Origin: Batkoa obscura
Lineage: Eukaryota > Entomophthoromycota > Entomophthoromycetes > Entomophthorales > Batkoaceae
Length of the DNA: 64,000 bases
NCBI GenBank assembly: GCA_030770535.1
Contig: JASVEC010000007.1
Location: 682,001-746,000, forward strand
Direction: 5' to 3'
The position numbers were made by a program, and so were the translations under genes. Shown in pieces: positions 12,248 through 25,787 of this stretch (position 1 is the stretch's first letter; each line of letters starts with the position of its first letter). Under the pieces are notes generated by a model. The model was not told the DNA's origin. It ran no database searches and saw nothing but the letters and a program-made list of their open reading frames with translations.

Positions 12248-15200
12248 GTTTTATTAAAGTCAATTTAATAGATGGTTCAAGTTAATTTTATTTTTTATTA
12301 AGTTTATTTCAATATTGCTTTTTATTTATTTGTTAGATTTTGTTTTTTATGTTATTTTACTTAGATATTAATATATTATTAAACTGTATAAATATTAAAT
12401 ATATCCACTATTATCATACATTATTACTGTCTTTTATATTGGAATATTTCAATTTGATCTTTTTAATGTTTTTATAATCTAAAAAGTATTTTCTAAATAA
12501 CTTTTATTATGTTGAAACATTGTATTTATTTTAGTCCCTGACAAACATATGAGGGTTTTTTTTGGCTTCATTACTTTTTCCATCTTTTAAGCAGTATTTG
12601 AGCAGAAAATTTGTTAGTAAAATTCTTAAACATAAAGATACATCCTCATATAGAATTGAAAAATCTAATATTAAAGAAATATTAAAGTATTTTATTGAAG
12701 CTAGTATTAATATTTTTTGTAACTTATAAAAGGCTAGTTTCTCCTCACTATATATAATAGATACAAGATACAATTAAATGATAATAGGACTATAATTAAC
12801 GATTTGATTATCTGAGGTTAGAGAGCTTGAATTTAATAATTTTGTATTAAATCAAAAACATGTATTTCTTTTAAAGTTAATAAATTTAAAAATTCTTTAC
12901 TAATTGAATAAGCTATACTCAAGTATTTGACAAAAATAAAAAAACTGCCGTTTAATGACTTTCTATTACAATATTTATAATCAGTAAATTTAGTAGAATT
13001 TTACTTAATCTTACAGCTTCTAATTTCTTTGAATCACCCAAAATTTTAACATTATCACACTCAAAACCTGTCTTGACGTTTAATTTTATAATGAAAATAA
13101 AGTTTCGATGTAATTAATTCCTGTAAAAAAAATAAAGCTATAGCATCATAGATATAACAGTTTTAATTTATTGAATTTTATCTTAATAACTTCTGGTAAT
13201 AAAAAACTCTATCTTCAATAGCTTATTAACTTCAATAGCTTATTAACTTCAATAGCTTTAATTCATTTACATTTGAGCATTTATTACCATCTTTAAATAA
13301 AAAAACTTACTCTACATGCTGAAATACTTCAAATTTATCCAAATAAATTTTCATAAATTTGTTCTTTATAATATTAAATTGCTCGAAAAATGCTTCATTT
13401 TCCCAAAAAAAAAAGAACTATTAATAAAAATTACTTGCTTTTACAGTTGATGGGCTATAACCTTTAGAAAAACATTGATAATTATAAACCGAATCAACGG
13501 AATTCTATTTGATAACTTTACAAACGATATTAAGCAAATATTAGCTCAAACAAGTTCAAAACAAATAACTCGATTGAATAGAATCACTAAATTATTTCAT
13601 AACATAAAATATCTGCTAGTTCCACAAACTTAATTATCATATTGAATTGTAGTTGTAGTTGTAGTTGTAGTTGTAATTGATATGAAAGAAAGAAATATTG
13701 GTATTTCAGAAACTGTCATAATCAAAAATTCCACTGCTTACATAATTGCAAAAAGATTCTCATTAATTCAAGGAAATGCAATCAAGTTGCTTAAAATGAA
13801 ATAAAAACGAATCGGGTTAACTTTACAAATAAGCCTAATGAACTTATTAAAGTTAACTCAATTGTTTCAATAGATGGATTGAAGGTTTAACTGGCTACTG
13901 TAATCTATTGATATATATGATAAAAAATGTAAATTTATTGTATTAAATAACCTTAGTTTATATATTGAATTGATGTCACTATTATTATGCTTAAAAGTAA
14001 ATGCTAATGAATCTAAATATTGAGTTATTGTTGCTATTAGCTTGATATAATAGTTGATTAATGTAGTAATTCGATATTACCATTTTGCTCCAATTTTATC
14101 TCAAAATAAACCAATGATTATGATTCCAATTTTTGTTACCGAAAATAGTATAAAAAAAGTTATTGTATTTAATAAAACAAAACTGGAACTAAGATATAAC
14201 TATTAAATTCTAGTTTTTTATATTTTAAACACCATAGTGTTAAACAATTGAGAAAAAAACGTGATCATTATAGTAAGTCCATTAAATTTAGTATTAAACT
14301 AAAATTCATTTCTTCATTTACTAAAACAAAATAGATTGTTAAAAAATTCAATTGTAACTTTTTAATACTTTTATTTTATATTATTGGAAACAGATTCCTA
14401 TCAGCTAATTTTATAAGAATCAGCTCAGTGGTGTCTTATCAAAGATATCGGGATTTAATTGAGGTAAATAAGATCAAGGGTTGAAAGTAGTGCGAATAAA
14501 TTATTCCATTTTGAACTTCAAAGAAATAGTCTCATTCAAATTGAAACTAAAATCAATCAAAAGTCACTCTCTAATCTACAATTTTTAAGCAAAATCGATT
14601 CTATTTAATTTATAATAGTTTTAAGTTAGATAATAAAAATCAGGTTGATAGTTAATTAATAATAAGAATAGTTTTTAATAGTTTTTCATATTTAAAGAAT
14701 TTAATGTTTTGATCATTTAATTTGAATTTGAATATTTAATAATTTAAGTTTTGTAATTTTGCACTATAATTAGGATAAATGGAAAGATAAAGCGAGATTT
14801 TCAAATATTATGCTATTAAACGATATTTATATTCAATTAATATTTAATTTAATAAAGCTTAAAAAAACCGGTTGAAAATTAATAAAGTCAACAGATAGTA
14901 AAACTATCTTTTATTACCTAATTAAAAAAAAGTATTGTATTATAAGGTTTTATAGAAAATTTAAAAATAGATTCAAACATCCCGTTTTTTTAAATAAATA
15001 AAAAAGTAAAGTTGAAGAAATTCAAGAATATGGTCTAATAATCTCAAAGAATATCTAGTTAACTTTTATTTTTAAATAAATCTAAAAATAAATATTAAAA
15101 GTTGTCATTAAGCACAATTTAATCCCTCTTAAGATTTATCTTCAATGTTCTTTAGTATTATCGCTTTATTTCATTGGTCTATTTTAGTATTAATCTGGCA

Positions 15201-15536
15201 ACAAAACCTCAGCTTATAAAGCGATTAGAACCAATGAAATTGTTAAGCTATATTTATACCAAATACTTTATTCTGTTGTAATCCAATAAATTTATCAAAT
15301 AAATAACATTGATTTTCAATATCAATCAACAAAAATTGATTGTTTTTAAAATCGTTAATATCACTTTTTGAATTCGATTTACTTTTCTGTTAGTAAAAAT
15401 AAATTAAAGTTTGATAGGTAAGTACAATACACTAAAGTATAATATTATATGAACTATACTATGTTAAAACTTTCAATCAATATCTCATTCCTTTTTTGAT
15501 TTTTTTTAGTTAATACCAATTATTTAATAGAGATAA
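12248..15536. other. Gene-poor spacer with tandem repeats
   Basis: 3.3 kb without a recognisable gene. It contains element M2 (12546-12651), a ~16-bp tandem repeat CTTCAATAGCTTATTAA three times at about 13213-13258, a (GTAGTT)n run at about 13647-13677, and a CCAAT-containing inverted repeat (ATTTCATTGGT about 15168 / ACCAATGAAAT about 15231) upstream of the next gene. An open stretch of ~60 codons at about 13450-13632 (LFDNFTNDIKQILAQTSSK within it) may be an exon relic; I do not recognise it. Confidence 0.45.
12546..12651 (-). repeat. Short inverted-terminal element, copy M2
   Basis: Reverse orientation copy starting ATATGAGGGTTTTTTTTGGC and ending AGATACATCCTCATAT, 3' of PA2G4. The middle TTTGAGCAGAAAATTTGTTAG matches the family. 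Confidence 0.75.
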
Positions 15537-17010
15537 ATGTCAGTTCGAGTAAATTTAAACGCTTCATCATCAGGTAATTGAATATAATTTTATTATTCTA
15601 AAGTCTTTTATTAAACTTATTATTTAAAAAAAAAGGTTCAATACGGTTACCTACATTGCCAGGAAACTGTTCTTTAGATGAAAGTTTTAAAACTGGAATT
15701 TTAGAACATCAACGAGTACTTGAAGAATATATTAATAAAAAATATATTGGTGGTTATTTAAGAAAAAAGAATGATTTAGGACCAGATAAAACACCATTTA
15801 TTCAACGTAAATGGACAGATTGGTATGTGGAATTAAATGGGTCAAGTTTAATGTTCTGGTCAGTAAAAAGTCCAGAAAGTATTAATAAATTAGGTGCAAT
15901 TAAAAAGAAGACACCTAATTTTATTAATGTTATGGATTGTAATGTTTATACTACTAATGATGTTGAGGGAGCTGAATTTGTTTTTATTTTAAATTCAGCG
16001 GGTGCTAATCGATTTTATTTTCAAACTAGAGATCAAAAAGAATTAAATGAATGGGTTTTAGCTCTTCGATTAGCTTGTTTTGAAAATTCATTAATTCAAG
16101 ATTATTATACATCTTTAATATTAACTTCAGAAACTTTTTTACCTATTTTAAAACAAGAAAATTCAAGTCTATTTGAAGGATTTGTTGAGATTCGATGTTC
16201 AGGTACTTTAGAATGGTGTCGATTTTGGATGAATATTTATAAAAATCAATCAATTACATTTTCTCCATCAAAATATTCTAAAGATTATTTTTTTTCAATT
16301 AATAATATTCATCAAGCTTATGCCATTTATCCGGATAAATTAGAATTAGTGGATCAATCTACAGTATTAAGAATTAATGGAGAAATTCATTGTCATAAAG
16401 ATAAACAATTAGATAATACTTGTCCACCTTTTATTTTAATTATGGGGAATTCTCAATTTGAGTTAGCAACTATTTTATGTTCTATTTTTGATTCTTTTAA
16501 TCTTCATGATCGTCCAGAGAAATATAATAATATTTCATTACCTCAACCAAATACTTGTTTATATTTCAATTTAAATGAAATATTAGAATTAAATGTAATT
16601 GATATACCATTTATTGATACACGTCAACAATTATTACAATTAACTCAACAAAAATTTAGTAAAATGGAATTAGTTCAAAATAATTCTATATTATTAGATA
16701 ATTTAGAAGAAAATATTGAAGTTCAATCTATTGTTGAAGAACCAGAAGAAAATGAATTTGAATCTCAAACGACATTTGAATCTATTTCATCAAGAAATAT
16801 ACAAAATAATCATACTAATAAACCGTTAACTTCCGCTTTATCTCCAAAAAATAAACCAAAAGTAAGAAAAACATTTTCAGTTAAATGGAAAAAAAATGAA
16901 GAGGAATCAAGTGAAGAAGAAGAAGAAGAAGAAATTAAAAATAATAAGAATAATAAGAATAATAAGAATAAGAATAAGAATAAAGTTAAAGTACAACAAA
17001 CTAAAGAGAG

Positions 17011-17054
<44 letters not shown>

Positions 17055-17150
17055 CAAAGATAAATAAATCAAAACCAATTAAATCATCTAGAAAATCATT
17101 AATAACTGCTCCAATAAGAAAACAACAAATTGATTCTGATGAATCTTCGG

Positions 17151-17203
<53 letters not shown>

Positions 17204-19039
17204 GTAATAGAACAACCAATAACTCATCAACCAGCAATTCAACAATTACCTTTATTACCACAAGTTACTATTGAAGATAATAATGAATTAATTAATTCAT
17301 TAAAAACAATGTCATTATATGATTCATTACCAAAACAAACAGTACCAATATCTAGGCCAATATCTGATATTAATAATAATAATCAACAACAACAAGGATC
17401 AAGACCAATTTCAATGAACAAAAGTAATTCATCTAATGAATCTATTAAAAAAGTATTAAATATTAAAAAGAATAAAAAGGTTATTAAGAAATCCAATTTA
17501 CCTATTGATTCTGAATCTTCAAATGATGATAGAGATACTTCACCTATTAAAAATATTAAACAATATAATAATAATTTTAATAATTTAAGAAATAGTAACA
17601 TTCAAAATGATGATAATGATAATGACGATGATGACGATGATGCTCCTATTGGCATGAATCATTCAACTACAATTGATCCATATAATCCACCTTATAATCC
17701 ACAAATGATGCGACAATCTACTTATAATAATATGCAAATAGAATATGGACCAGATGGTACACCTTATTATCTTAATGAATATAATCAATATTTACCACAC
17801 CCACAATATTATGATAATAATAATCCAATGATAATGAATCCTTCTTTTACTCAATATAATCCAAATTTACAAAGACCTTCTAATTTATTAGAAGCTCAAG
17901 ATTACATGCGATATAATAATGATCCCATGATGCAACACCAAAAATATGGGCCATTATTACAAATACCTAACAAAAAACAAAGTAAGCCATCTGGTGGATT
18001 AGTAGGAGCTATTTCAGCTATGGAAAAACAAAAAGCAGCTAATAAATATTCTAATTCAAATGCAAGACGATCTCAAATGGCTCATAATTCATATATTCAA
18101 GGACAAGGTAATGAAAGAGAATCTACATTTGAAAGATTTAAGGAGAGACATTTAATGGAACAAAGAATTATGGCCACTCAATCTCAATTATTTTCTCCTG
18201 AATTTAATCAACATCAACAGCAACAATATCCATTAAATCCTCAACAACAACAACAACAACAACAATTATCTTTAAATCAACGTACTCCTTATAATAATCT
18301 AAATGCTTCATTATCTGCGGGTTCATTTTATCATAATCCAACTAATATACATTCTTTACATTCACCTGGATCTCAAAATTATTTACCTCAACAAGAATTT
18401 AATAATATTAATGATATGCGTAACTCAACTTATCGTACAATGGATGATTCTATGATTTATAATAATACTCATTCTATATATGGTCAACCTACTACAGTAA
18501 ATCAACAAGCTAATTTATATCCCCCTCCATTAAGAAAAGAGAATTCATATATTCAACCTAATTCAGATGAACAATTACCTTTACAATTAAATCATGAAGA
18601 ACATGAAGAACCATCAGATGATGATGATGATAAACCAGTAGGAGCATTAGCCAAACCATCAGCTAATCCCATGTTCTCTAAAGGGAGATATAGAGAACAT
18701 ACGGTGAATCAAATCAAATCAAGAAAAGAAGAAAGCGAAGATGAAAGTGAATCAGAACCTGAAATTGATGATGATATTCAAGAAGCATTTGATGAATTTG
18801 TTGATGCTAAATTGCAAATGAAACCATATGCTTATGAAGCACCTGAAAAAGTATACCAAGCATTTCAAGATTGGTGTCAAGATGAAGATTGGGAATTGGA
18901 AGATCTACCTGATTTTAAAACTTTTAGTTTTATGATGATACAATCTGGTTTTGTTAAGAAAAAGAAACCAGCGAATTTAATGTCGGATGTTCAATCTAAT
19001 GAAGAAGATTGGTGGTATAATATTGCTGTGGTGGATTAA
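15537..19039 (+). CDS. PH-domain protein of the Skg3/Caf120 family, 2 exons, 1146 aa
   Basis: Fungal Skg3/Caf120-type protein; in yeast Caf120 associates with the CCR4-NOT complex and Skg3 is a bud-neck/cell-wall-linked paralogue. Exon 1 15537-15573 (MSVRVNLNASSSG) and exon 2 15636-19039, intron 62 nt. A PH domain spans about residues 50-160 (GGYLRKKND ... RKWTDWYVELN ... FYFQTRDQKELNEWVLALRLA), and a second, split PH-like region follows to ~300 (SLFEGFVEIRCSGTLEWCRF). The middle is disordered, with Glu/Lys, poly-Asp (codons 17011-17050), poly-Asn (17150-17202) and poly-Gln (18243-18264) runs. A short conserved acidic/aromatic C-terminus (DWCQDEDWELEDLPDFKTFS) ends the protein. The Met at 15537 is chosen because the spliced junction is in frame; exon 2 alone has no upstream Met. 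Confidence 0.88.
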
Positions 19040-19205
19040 ATTTATTAAGGGAGAAGATGTGATAGTAGAGGATGGAAGGGGAAGTTTAAGTTGTTTTTTT
19101 TTCTATTATTTTTAAAAATTTTACTATTAAAAATAAAAAAATTGATATTATTTTATAATTATTATTTTATTGAATTCATATTGATGTGAAATATTTTTAA
19201 TGTTA

Positions 19206-19425
19206 ATATGGGGGTGTTTTTTTTAGCTTCATTATTTTTTCCATTTTTTAAGCGCTATTTGAGTGGAAAGATTGTTAGTAAACTTAATATAATTTAAAAT
19301 ACATTGAACAAATATACTATATGAGGTTGTATTTTTTTGTTTAAGAATTTTACTAACAATCTTTCCACTCAAATAGCGCTTAAAAAATGGAAAAAATAAT
19401 GAAGCTAAAAAAAACACCCCCATAT
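19206..19425. repeat. Head-to-head palindromic pair of the short element (M3)
   Basis: Two copies of the element face each other: the left half (19206 to about 19286) reads in reverse orientation and the right half (about 19317-19425) in forward orientation, around a ~30-bp unrelated centre. The arms match almost perfectly (for example TTTTTTAAGCGCTATTTGAG and its complement), so the DNA or a transcript could form a ~80-bp hairpin. It lies 170 bp after the PH-protein stop. Confidence 0.85.
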
Positions 19426-19555
19426 ATTGAATTAATTTATTATATAAATGATACAAATTAATATTAAAATAAATAACGATTAATTATTTAAAAATATATT
19501 TAATTTTATTAATTCTATATTCATATCAACTCATTTAAATTTTCATTATCATTTA

Positions 19556-20464
19556 TTAAACAGCAAAAGCGAACACATTAACAGTACAAAAAAAACTGTC
19601 TTCTTGATGATTATAAATAATATGACCTAAAATAATAATAAATGATTGAAATAAAATTAAGTTAAAAATTAAAAATAAAATAGATAATATAATTAAAATA
19701 AAACTTACGATCTAATTCTTCATCACAAAAACAAGAGGATGCAGTTTGAAATCCAGCTTCTTTTTTTTCCATAATAGTACAAGTAACTAATAGAATATAA
19801 CATATAATATATAAAATTAGCATTAAATTAAACTAATACATTGATATATCGAATTGTATTTCACGTTAAATTATTTAAATGTTGTTATAAAATAACATTT
19901 GATAATGAATAAAAATAATTGAATACAAATGAAATACTAAATCAAGTTCTAATACTTTCAATTTAAGATAAACCTTCTTTCTCTGATTTTTCTTTATCAT
20001 TAAATAATTAAAACTTACCTAAATATTTAATACTCTCAATTGGAAATGGTAATTTTAATGTTATTACTTTGGATAATACAAAATCAATTAATTTTGTTTG
20101 TAACTCTTTAATACGATGATGTTGATATTTTTCTCCTTTAAGGATAGTCAAGATGCCCTAGAGTATGATAGATTGAGTTATTATTAGTTGGTTGATTTAA
20201 TTACTTTATTAGTTAATTGTGAATGTATTATGAGTTTTAAAATCCTAAAATTATAGAGATGGCATTTTAAATTATAATGACTTACTTTTCGTATGATCTT
20301 TCGAATACTTTCCACATGTAAATTTTCCTAAAAATTTAAAAATAAATAAATTTGATTCTTTTTTAAAATGTATAAATTAATAATGTTACTTCTTTTTCTT
20401 CTTTTACAACAGTAGTGCTTTCTTTATTATTTAATATATCATCAATATTAAGATATAAATCCAT
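19556..20464 (-). CDS. Tctex-type dynein light chain, 5 exons, 134 aa
   Basis: A light chain of cytoplasmic dynein (DYNLT family), a dimer that binds the intermediate chain and cargo. Exons 20464-20390, 20327-20286, 20157-20019, 19786-19709 and 19626-19556 give 135 codons. After a short N-terminal leader come the conserved helices (SIRKIIRKGILTIL; YQHHRIKELQTKLIDFVL) and then the family core VTCTIMEKKEAGFQTASSCF, ending in FFCTVNVFAFAV, all matching DYNLT1 block by block. The acidic loop DEELD replaces the usual DSTTDG. The protein is slightly longer than DYNLT1 (113) because of the leader. No single exon is longer than 50 codons, so the gene shows up only after splicing. Confidence 0.9.
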
Positions 20465-20682
20465 TTTATTTTATCTTGAAGATGGAGTTGTTTTTTTTGA
20501 ATAAAAAAGAAATTAAGTGATGAAATATAATATTGAGATTTTTAATTTGAGTGGCTTGAAATTCCAATCAAAAAAGATATTCTATTGATAAAAAAAAATC
20601 AATTATATAAAAAATAAAATGAAAAACACAATAAAATAAAAAATAGTTTATATTATAAATAAAATTTAAAAAAAAACGTATA

Positions 20683-21582
20683 TTAACGTTTACTTAAATT
20701 AGTAGGAACTCCGAAATTACTCATTTTTTTACTTGTCTCTTTTCTTTTTTTAATAGATTTAATCTTCTCCTCTAGAAAAAAAGTATATTAATAAATAATT
20801 CAACTCCAACCTAAATTTAATGATATATATATGATAATAAAGATTATGTTAATAATAACTTACCCAAATCAAATGAATATTCATCTAATTCATTACTCAC
20901 TAATTCCAAATAATCAATTTGTCGACTAATATCATCAATTTGTTTAAGATAAGGTTCAAAATCAGAAACTAAGAAAGATTTATATTAATAAAAATGTTAA
21001 TATAACTAAAACAAAAACAATAATATCAATTAATATAATTCTATAACAATAGTATGACAATCATTATTATTATTATTATTAGTAGTAGTAGTAGTAGAAT
21101 AGAACAAAATAAAAGTAACTTACAAGCTTGATTCATCTTATGTCCATCCGCAATCAACTCTTGTGCAACTAAGGACATTTTATTAAATTGTTTGATAGAC
21201 TCTTGATTAAAATTTTCAAGTAAATTAATATCATCCGTGGCCACTATAGAAAAAAATTATTTAGTGTTTGTATAAAATAATTTTTGGCTTTGATTTAATC
21301 TTTTTAAAACATCCCAATTTTCTATTATTGTTATTATGAAAGGTTAACCTTTAAATAAAACCAAGTAAACTTACATAATAATTCACTATGAAAATACTCG
21401 GCTACTTTGGATATCGTTTTATCTGTTTCTTGTTTTATTGCTGATTTATAATTATCAAAAGTTTCTTCATTGTTATTTAAAGATTGACTCTTCACTGTAT
21501 CTTGTTTAATTTCCAAATCTGGTTTTTCTGGATGAGATATTGTTTTTGATCGTGTTCGAGTGTTTGTGTTGGTATTATTCAT
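20683..21582 (-). CDS. BLOC1S2: BLOC-1 subunit 2 homologue, 4 exons, 173 aa
   Basis: BLOC1S2 family, a coiled-coil subunit of BLOC-1 and BORC, which act in endosome and lysosome trafficking. Exons 21582-21375, 21243-21124, 20968-20864 and 20771-20683 (introns 131, 155 and 92 nt) give 174 codons. After an Asn/Thr-rich leader, helices carry INLLENFNQESIKQFNKMS and the diagnostic block FEPYLKQIDDISRQIDYLE, with ELDEYSFDLEEKIKSIKKR after it, matching the LQPYLDQINVIEEQV...YKLDAYSKKLE pattern of the family. It lies head to tail with the dynein light chain (218 bp) and downstream of Snt2 (444 bp). There is no sign of co-transcription. Confidence 0.87.
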
Positions 21583-22026
21583 AATTGAAATTACTTGTTG
21601 GTTTTATTATTATGATTGTTTTTTTTATAAAAAAAAGTAAGGATTGAATTGAATGAATATTAGAAAAATTAAAATTTAATTTACAATAAAAAAAGCTAAC
21701 TAATTTTTATCTATTTTTTATATAAAAAATAGAAATTAGAAAATACTAACATTAGTAAATTCAAAATATAAAATAAACCAGATTAATAAACTTTTATATT
21801 AAAGATAAAATATTAATTTTATTAATAATTTTCTTTATATTAATAGTTTAACTACAATCATTAATATTAAAAATATTCTACTAATTAATTAACAAAATTT
21901 AATACATAATAATACTTTCTTTTTTATTTTAAACTCATAGTTAAACTTATATCTTTAAAATGGACTAATTAATAGCTCATGATATCATACTAATCGATAT
22001 CAAATCTTTGTTTACAACCACTCATT
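21583..22026. other. Spacer, nothing recognised
   Basis: 444 bp of AT-rich DNA between the Snt2 stop and the BLOC1S2 start. It should contain the BLOC1S2 promoter; no motif stands out. Confidence 0.5.
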
Positions 22027-25000
22027 TCATCTTCTAACTTTAAATTCTTTATTATTCCTATCCTCATCCTCTTGATCCCTCTCCCTTTTAACTTTATTTG
22101 AAAACAATTGGACATAATCAGGTAAAGAATCGGTAACTTGTCTATCTGATCGAACTTTTTTTATTTTAGTAATAAAACAATGATGACATAATTTATGGCA
22201 TTGATTGGATTTTTCAATAAATGGCGAAAAATCCATGGAATTTAATTGATTCAATTCTTCTTTTTGAAATCCGTTTTTGATAATATACCACCAACATATC
22301 GATTCTTGAATTTCACAATTTAAACATGAATAATTATTAAATAAAGTTTTCTTATACAATGTTTGAATTATTGAATCATTGATTTTATTAACTTCATTAT
22401 TCTTGTTCTTTTGTTCTACTTTTGGATTTTCAAACTTACTTTTTAATGTTTTTGCAAGATAAGTTCTCCCTTTAGAATCCAGTTGTTCTAAATGAATTAA
22501 ATTGGAATCTAATAATTCTACCTTATGTTTTTTACATATAATAGTAGTTGAATAACCTTCATTTTTATTTTCGACTTTTTCAAACCCAACAAATAAATCT
22601 TCCTTTTTTGCACAATATGTATGATAACAATCTTTACAATGTTTGCATTGAATTATAATACCTAATTTGTTGTCACATATATTACATACTGAATTATTAT
22701 CTGTTTGTTTCACTAATTGACTTAAACCAATAATTTTATTTTCATTATTTATAAACAACTCATTTAATAGTCCAAAACAACTTAAATGAATCCAATTACC
22801 CATGGAAGTTACTTTTAAATCATATTTATTTTCTTTCTTTTGATAGCATATTTTACATATTGGATATTTTGAATAAATTTGTTCTTCTGAATTATTACAA
22901 TAATCACATAACCATGGAATTGTATTATCTTTTATTTGAGATTGATTACTGTTATAACAATAAGAATGTACTTTTAATTGACATTGATTACAAGTTAATT
23001 TCATATCTTTGCTATTTATATCTCCAAAACAAGCGTTACATTCTACAATTTCATGATTCCTATTATTGTTATTAACTTCCATTGATTGTTGTTGAATTAC
23101 ATCTTTAGAACTACTCTGAATCAAAGGATAATTAAAATTATTTTCATTTTGATTAATAACTTCATTTCGATGTTCTTGTTTTAAACTACTAAAATTTCTT
23201 AATAATACTGATTTCGTTTCTAAATCTTTAACTGATAATTCTCCTTGATCAACATTAATTTCTTCACTTGTTTCTGATTTTAAAGTATCTTCTTTATTAA
23301 ATTTATTATCTTCATTATCCACTTTATTTTCTTCTACTTTTATATTTTCAACTACTTTACTACTTCTTTTTGCTTTAGGTTTTATATTACTTTTACTTCC
23401 TTTTTCATTCTTAACTGATACGGATTGTGAACGAACTGACACTTGATCTAAAGACTCAGGTGGTAATGAATTTTCATTAGATCCTTTACTACCACCCTTT
23501 TTATTTGTTTTAAATTTAATTGAAGTTGATGTACCTTTGGGAGTTGAACTTGATTTTTGAGTTAATGATTTATTCAATTTCTTTGCACCTTTTTTCTCTA
23601 TAAAAAATAAAAAATATTAACACCCAACTCATAATAAATTTAAAAACCTACTTACTATTCCCTAATCGATCATTATTTTGAGGAGGTACACCATAACGAT
23701 ATAAGTATTGAGCACAATTGGTACAAAAATACGATAATTCTTTGTTTTGCTTCGAGACATATTTAGGTACCTTTTCCCATTTACTTTGATCCGTTATTTC
23801 ACAATTAGGACATATTTTTATAGTCGCTGTTACCTTACGTCGTTGACGGCCATCTTCTTCAATTTCTTCTTCATCACTTGTATCTCCATCTGGGATATAT
23901 TGTAAATCATCTGGGAAAATCAAATTCATTAATTTTTTTCTTCGAGGTTTAAATTTAGTCCCTAATCTTGCTCTTTCCCTTTCTACATCCGCTTTCCAAA
24001 TGTAAAAGCGTTCTAATGCTCCTTTATCTGTCATTGATGGAAACTAAATAAATCACAATTTATAAATTTAATTTTATATAATTAATAATAAATTAAAACT
24101 TACTTCAGCAGCAATTTTATCAAAATCTGGGTGATATTTTAATAAAGCATTTTCAAATTGTTTTTCAGGTGCTAAATGAGCCTGATAATCATAATCTAAT
24201 GGAGATAATAATTTTAATTCTTTAATAACTTTTTCCTCATTAAAATTAGTCTTATAAATTAAATAATATAATTTATCATTAAATTGATTAGAATGAATAG
24301 GTATTGGCCAATCCATTGATTTGACTTTTTTAACTATTCTTTTTGTTAGTAATCGTTTCCTTAATGTGTTTGCAGTAAATAATATCGTTTGATTTTTGTT
24401 GATCGGAAACAACTCTTTATCTAATTCTATTATTTTTATTTATATTTATATTAGTAAATGTATTAATAGTTCATACATGAATTATTACCTTCATCAAACC
24501 TAGGATCATCTAATTTTTTTAACTCTTCTTCTTCTAGTTTTCCTTTTTCTTTAACTTGTTCATTAGTTAAAAAATAGCGATATTCTTTATCTTCTTCTTT
24601 TTTAATTTCATAATCATTATATCCTTTTTTAGGTATTGTTCTATCTGGTCCTTGATATTCTGGTATTTCAATTTGATGTGCTTTACCTACTGGTACTGGT
24701 GATGTATAATAAATATTACGACTTAGTTCTATAATTTCATAAAGTAAAATAAATTAATATTTATCGATTAAAATGTCATAAAAATTTACCTGAGCCATCT
24801 TCAATAGTAGTATATTTACCATAGTAACGAATAGGTTGTAGATCCGTACATTTAAGTTCAACTTGAGTAAATATTTCATTTGGATCTATGGAAAAGTCAC
24901 ATAAAAATCTATAACTAACTTTTATGAAAATTAGCTACTTACCAGCTAAAGCACCTTGAAGTTCGGAGCCTTTACCTTTAGGGGAAGGGGGTAATTCGGC

Positions 25001-25787
25001 TTGTTTTAGTTTAGGTATAGTTTGACTAGGATCATTAAAATCGACGTTTGCTTTAGCTAAACAAGTGGAACATTGGAATAAAAAACCTTTTGAAAATTTT
25101 CTAGTGACTTTAGGAACCGCACATTCTGGATGAAACGCTTTATCACAAAACATACAACGTAAAGAGGTATTACTATATAAAATAAATAAATTGATGTTAA
25201 TATTATTATATAAATTTAGCTAACCTTGGTGCCCATTTTTGACAGTTATCGCAGCTTCTTATAGCTTCTTGTAATTTTTTGACTTCACTTTTTTCAGCAA
25301 ATATAAAAGTAAACATCTGTTTTAATTTCTCCAGAATATTTTCGGGTAAATTAGTTATCATCTCAGTAGGTAAAACTTCTAACAAAATGGATCTAAACCT
25401 TTCATAAAATTGAGAAAAATAAAAATGATTTTCTAATTGTTTATAACTATTAATATCACTAATATAACTGACATGAGTGACCACACATTTACCAATGATA
25501 TGGGAGATATGAATGACTTCGGTTGAATAGGTCATAAATAGTAAATTGGGGTCATCTTTTGAATTCCATTCACACCCGGTGTTAAATTTTCGATAAAAAT
25601 GACATACTTCGAGATTGACATCTTTTTTACTTTTGGAGGGAAAGATATGTGTGATTCGAACTACTTGATAGAATTCACCTGGTTTAATAGCGGCTAAATA
25701 TACACAGTCATTGACCTTGACGACGGAGCCATCTTTTAATGTAATTGATGGGGGAACTACTAATTCACTATTGGTGAGGGTGCTCAT
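22027..25787 (-). CDS. SNT2: Snt2-type BAH-PHD-SANT chromatin protein, 7 exons, 1136 aa
   Basis: Fungal Snt2 family, a chromatin reader in histone deacetylase/demethylase complexes (Snt2-Ecm5-Rpd3 in budding yeast, Lid2 complex in fission yeast). Exons 25787-25225, 25172-24943, 24885-24790, 24728-24489, 24426-24104, 24043-23656 and 23597-22027 join into 1137 codons with no stop. Domain order: BAH (about 20-150, VNDCVYLAAIKPGEFYQVVR); PHD1 across the first intron (about 180-228, CDNCQKWAP...CMFCDKAFHPEC...FQCSTC); an ELM2-like stretch; SANT (about 485-525, ALERFYIWKADVERER); a GATA-like zinc finger (about 560-605, CPNC...FCTNC); a basic disordered linker; then PHD2 and an extended PHD (about 795-965, NACFGDI...CNQC...WLCDYC...VCNICDNK). 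This is the Snt2 architecture plus a GATA-like finger. Confidence 0.88.

Noticed and set aside
13213-13258. CRISPR-like array (three ~16-bp repeats)
   Set aside because: Direct tandem repeats without spacers, and a eukaryotic context.
22860-23075. 71-codon plus-strand frame inside SNT2
   Set aside because: Antisense shadow of the zinc-finger-coding exon.
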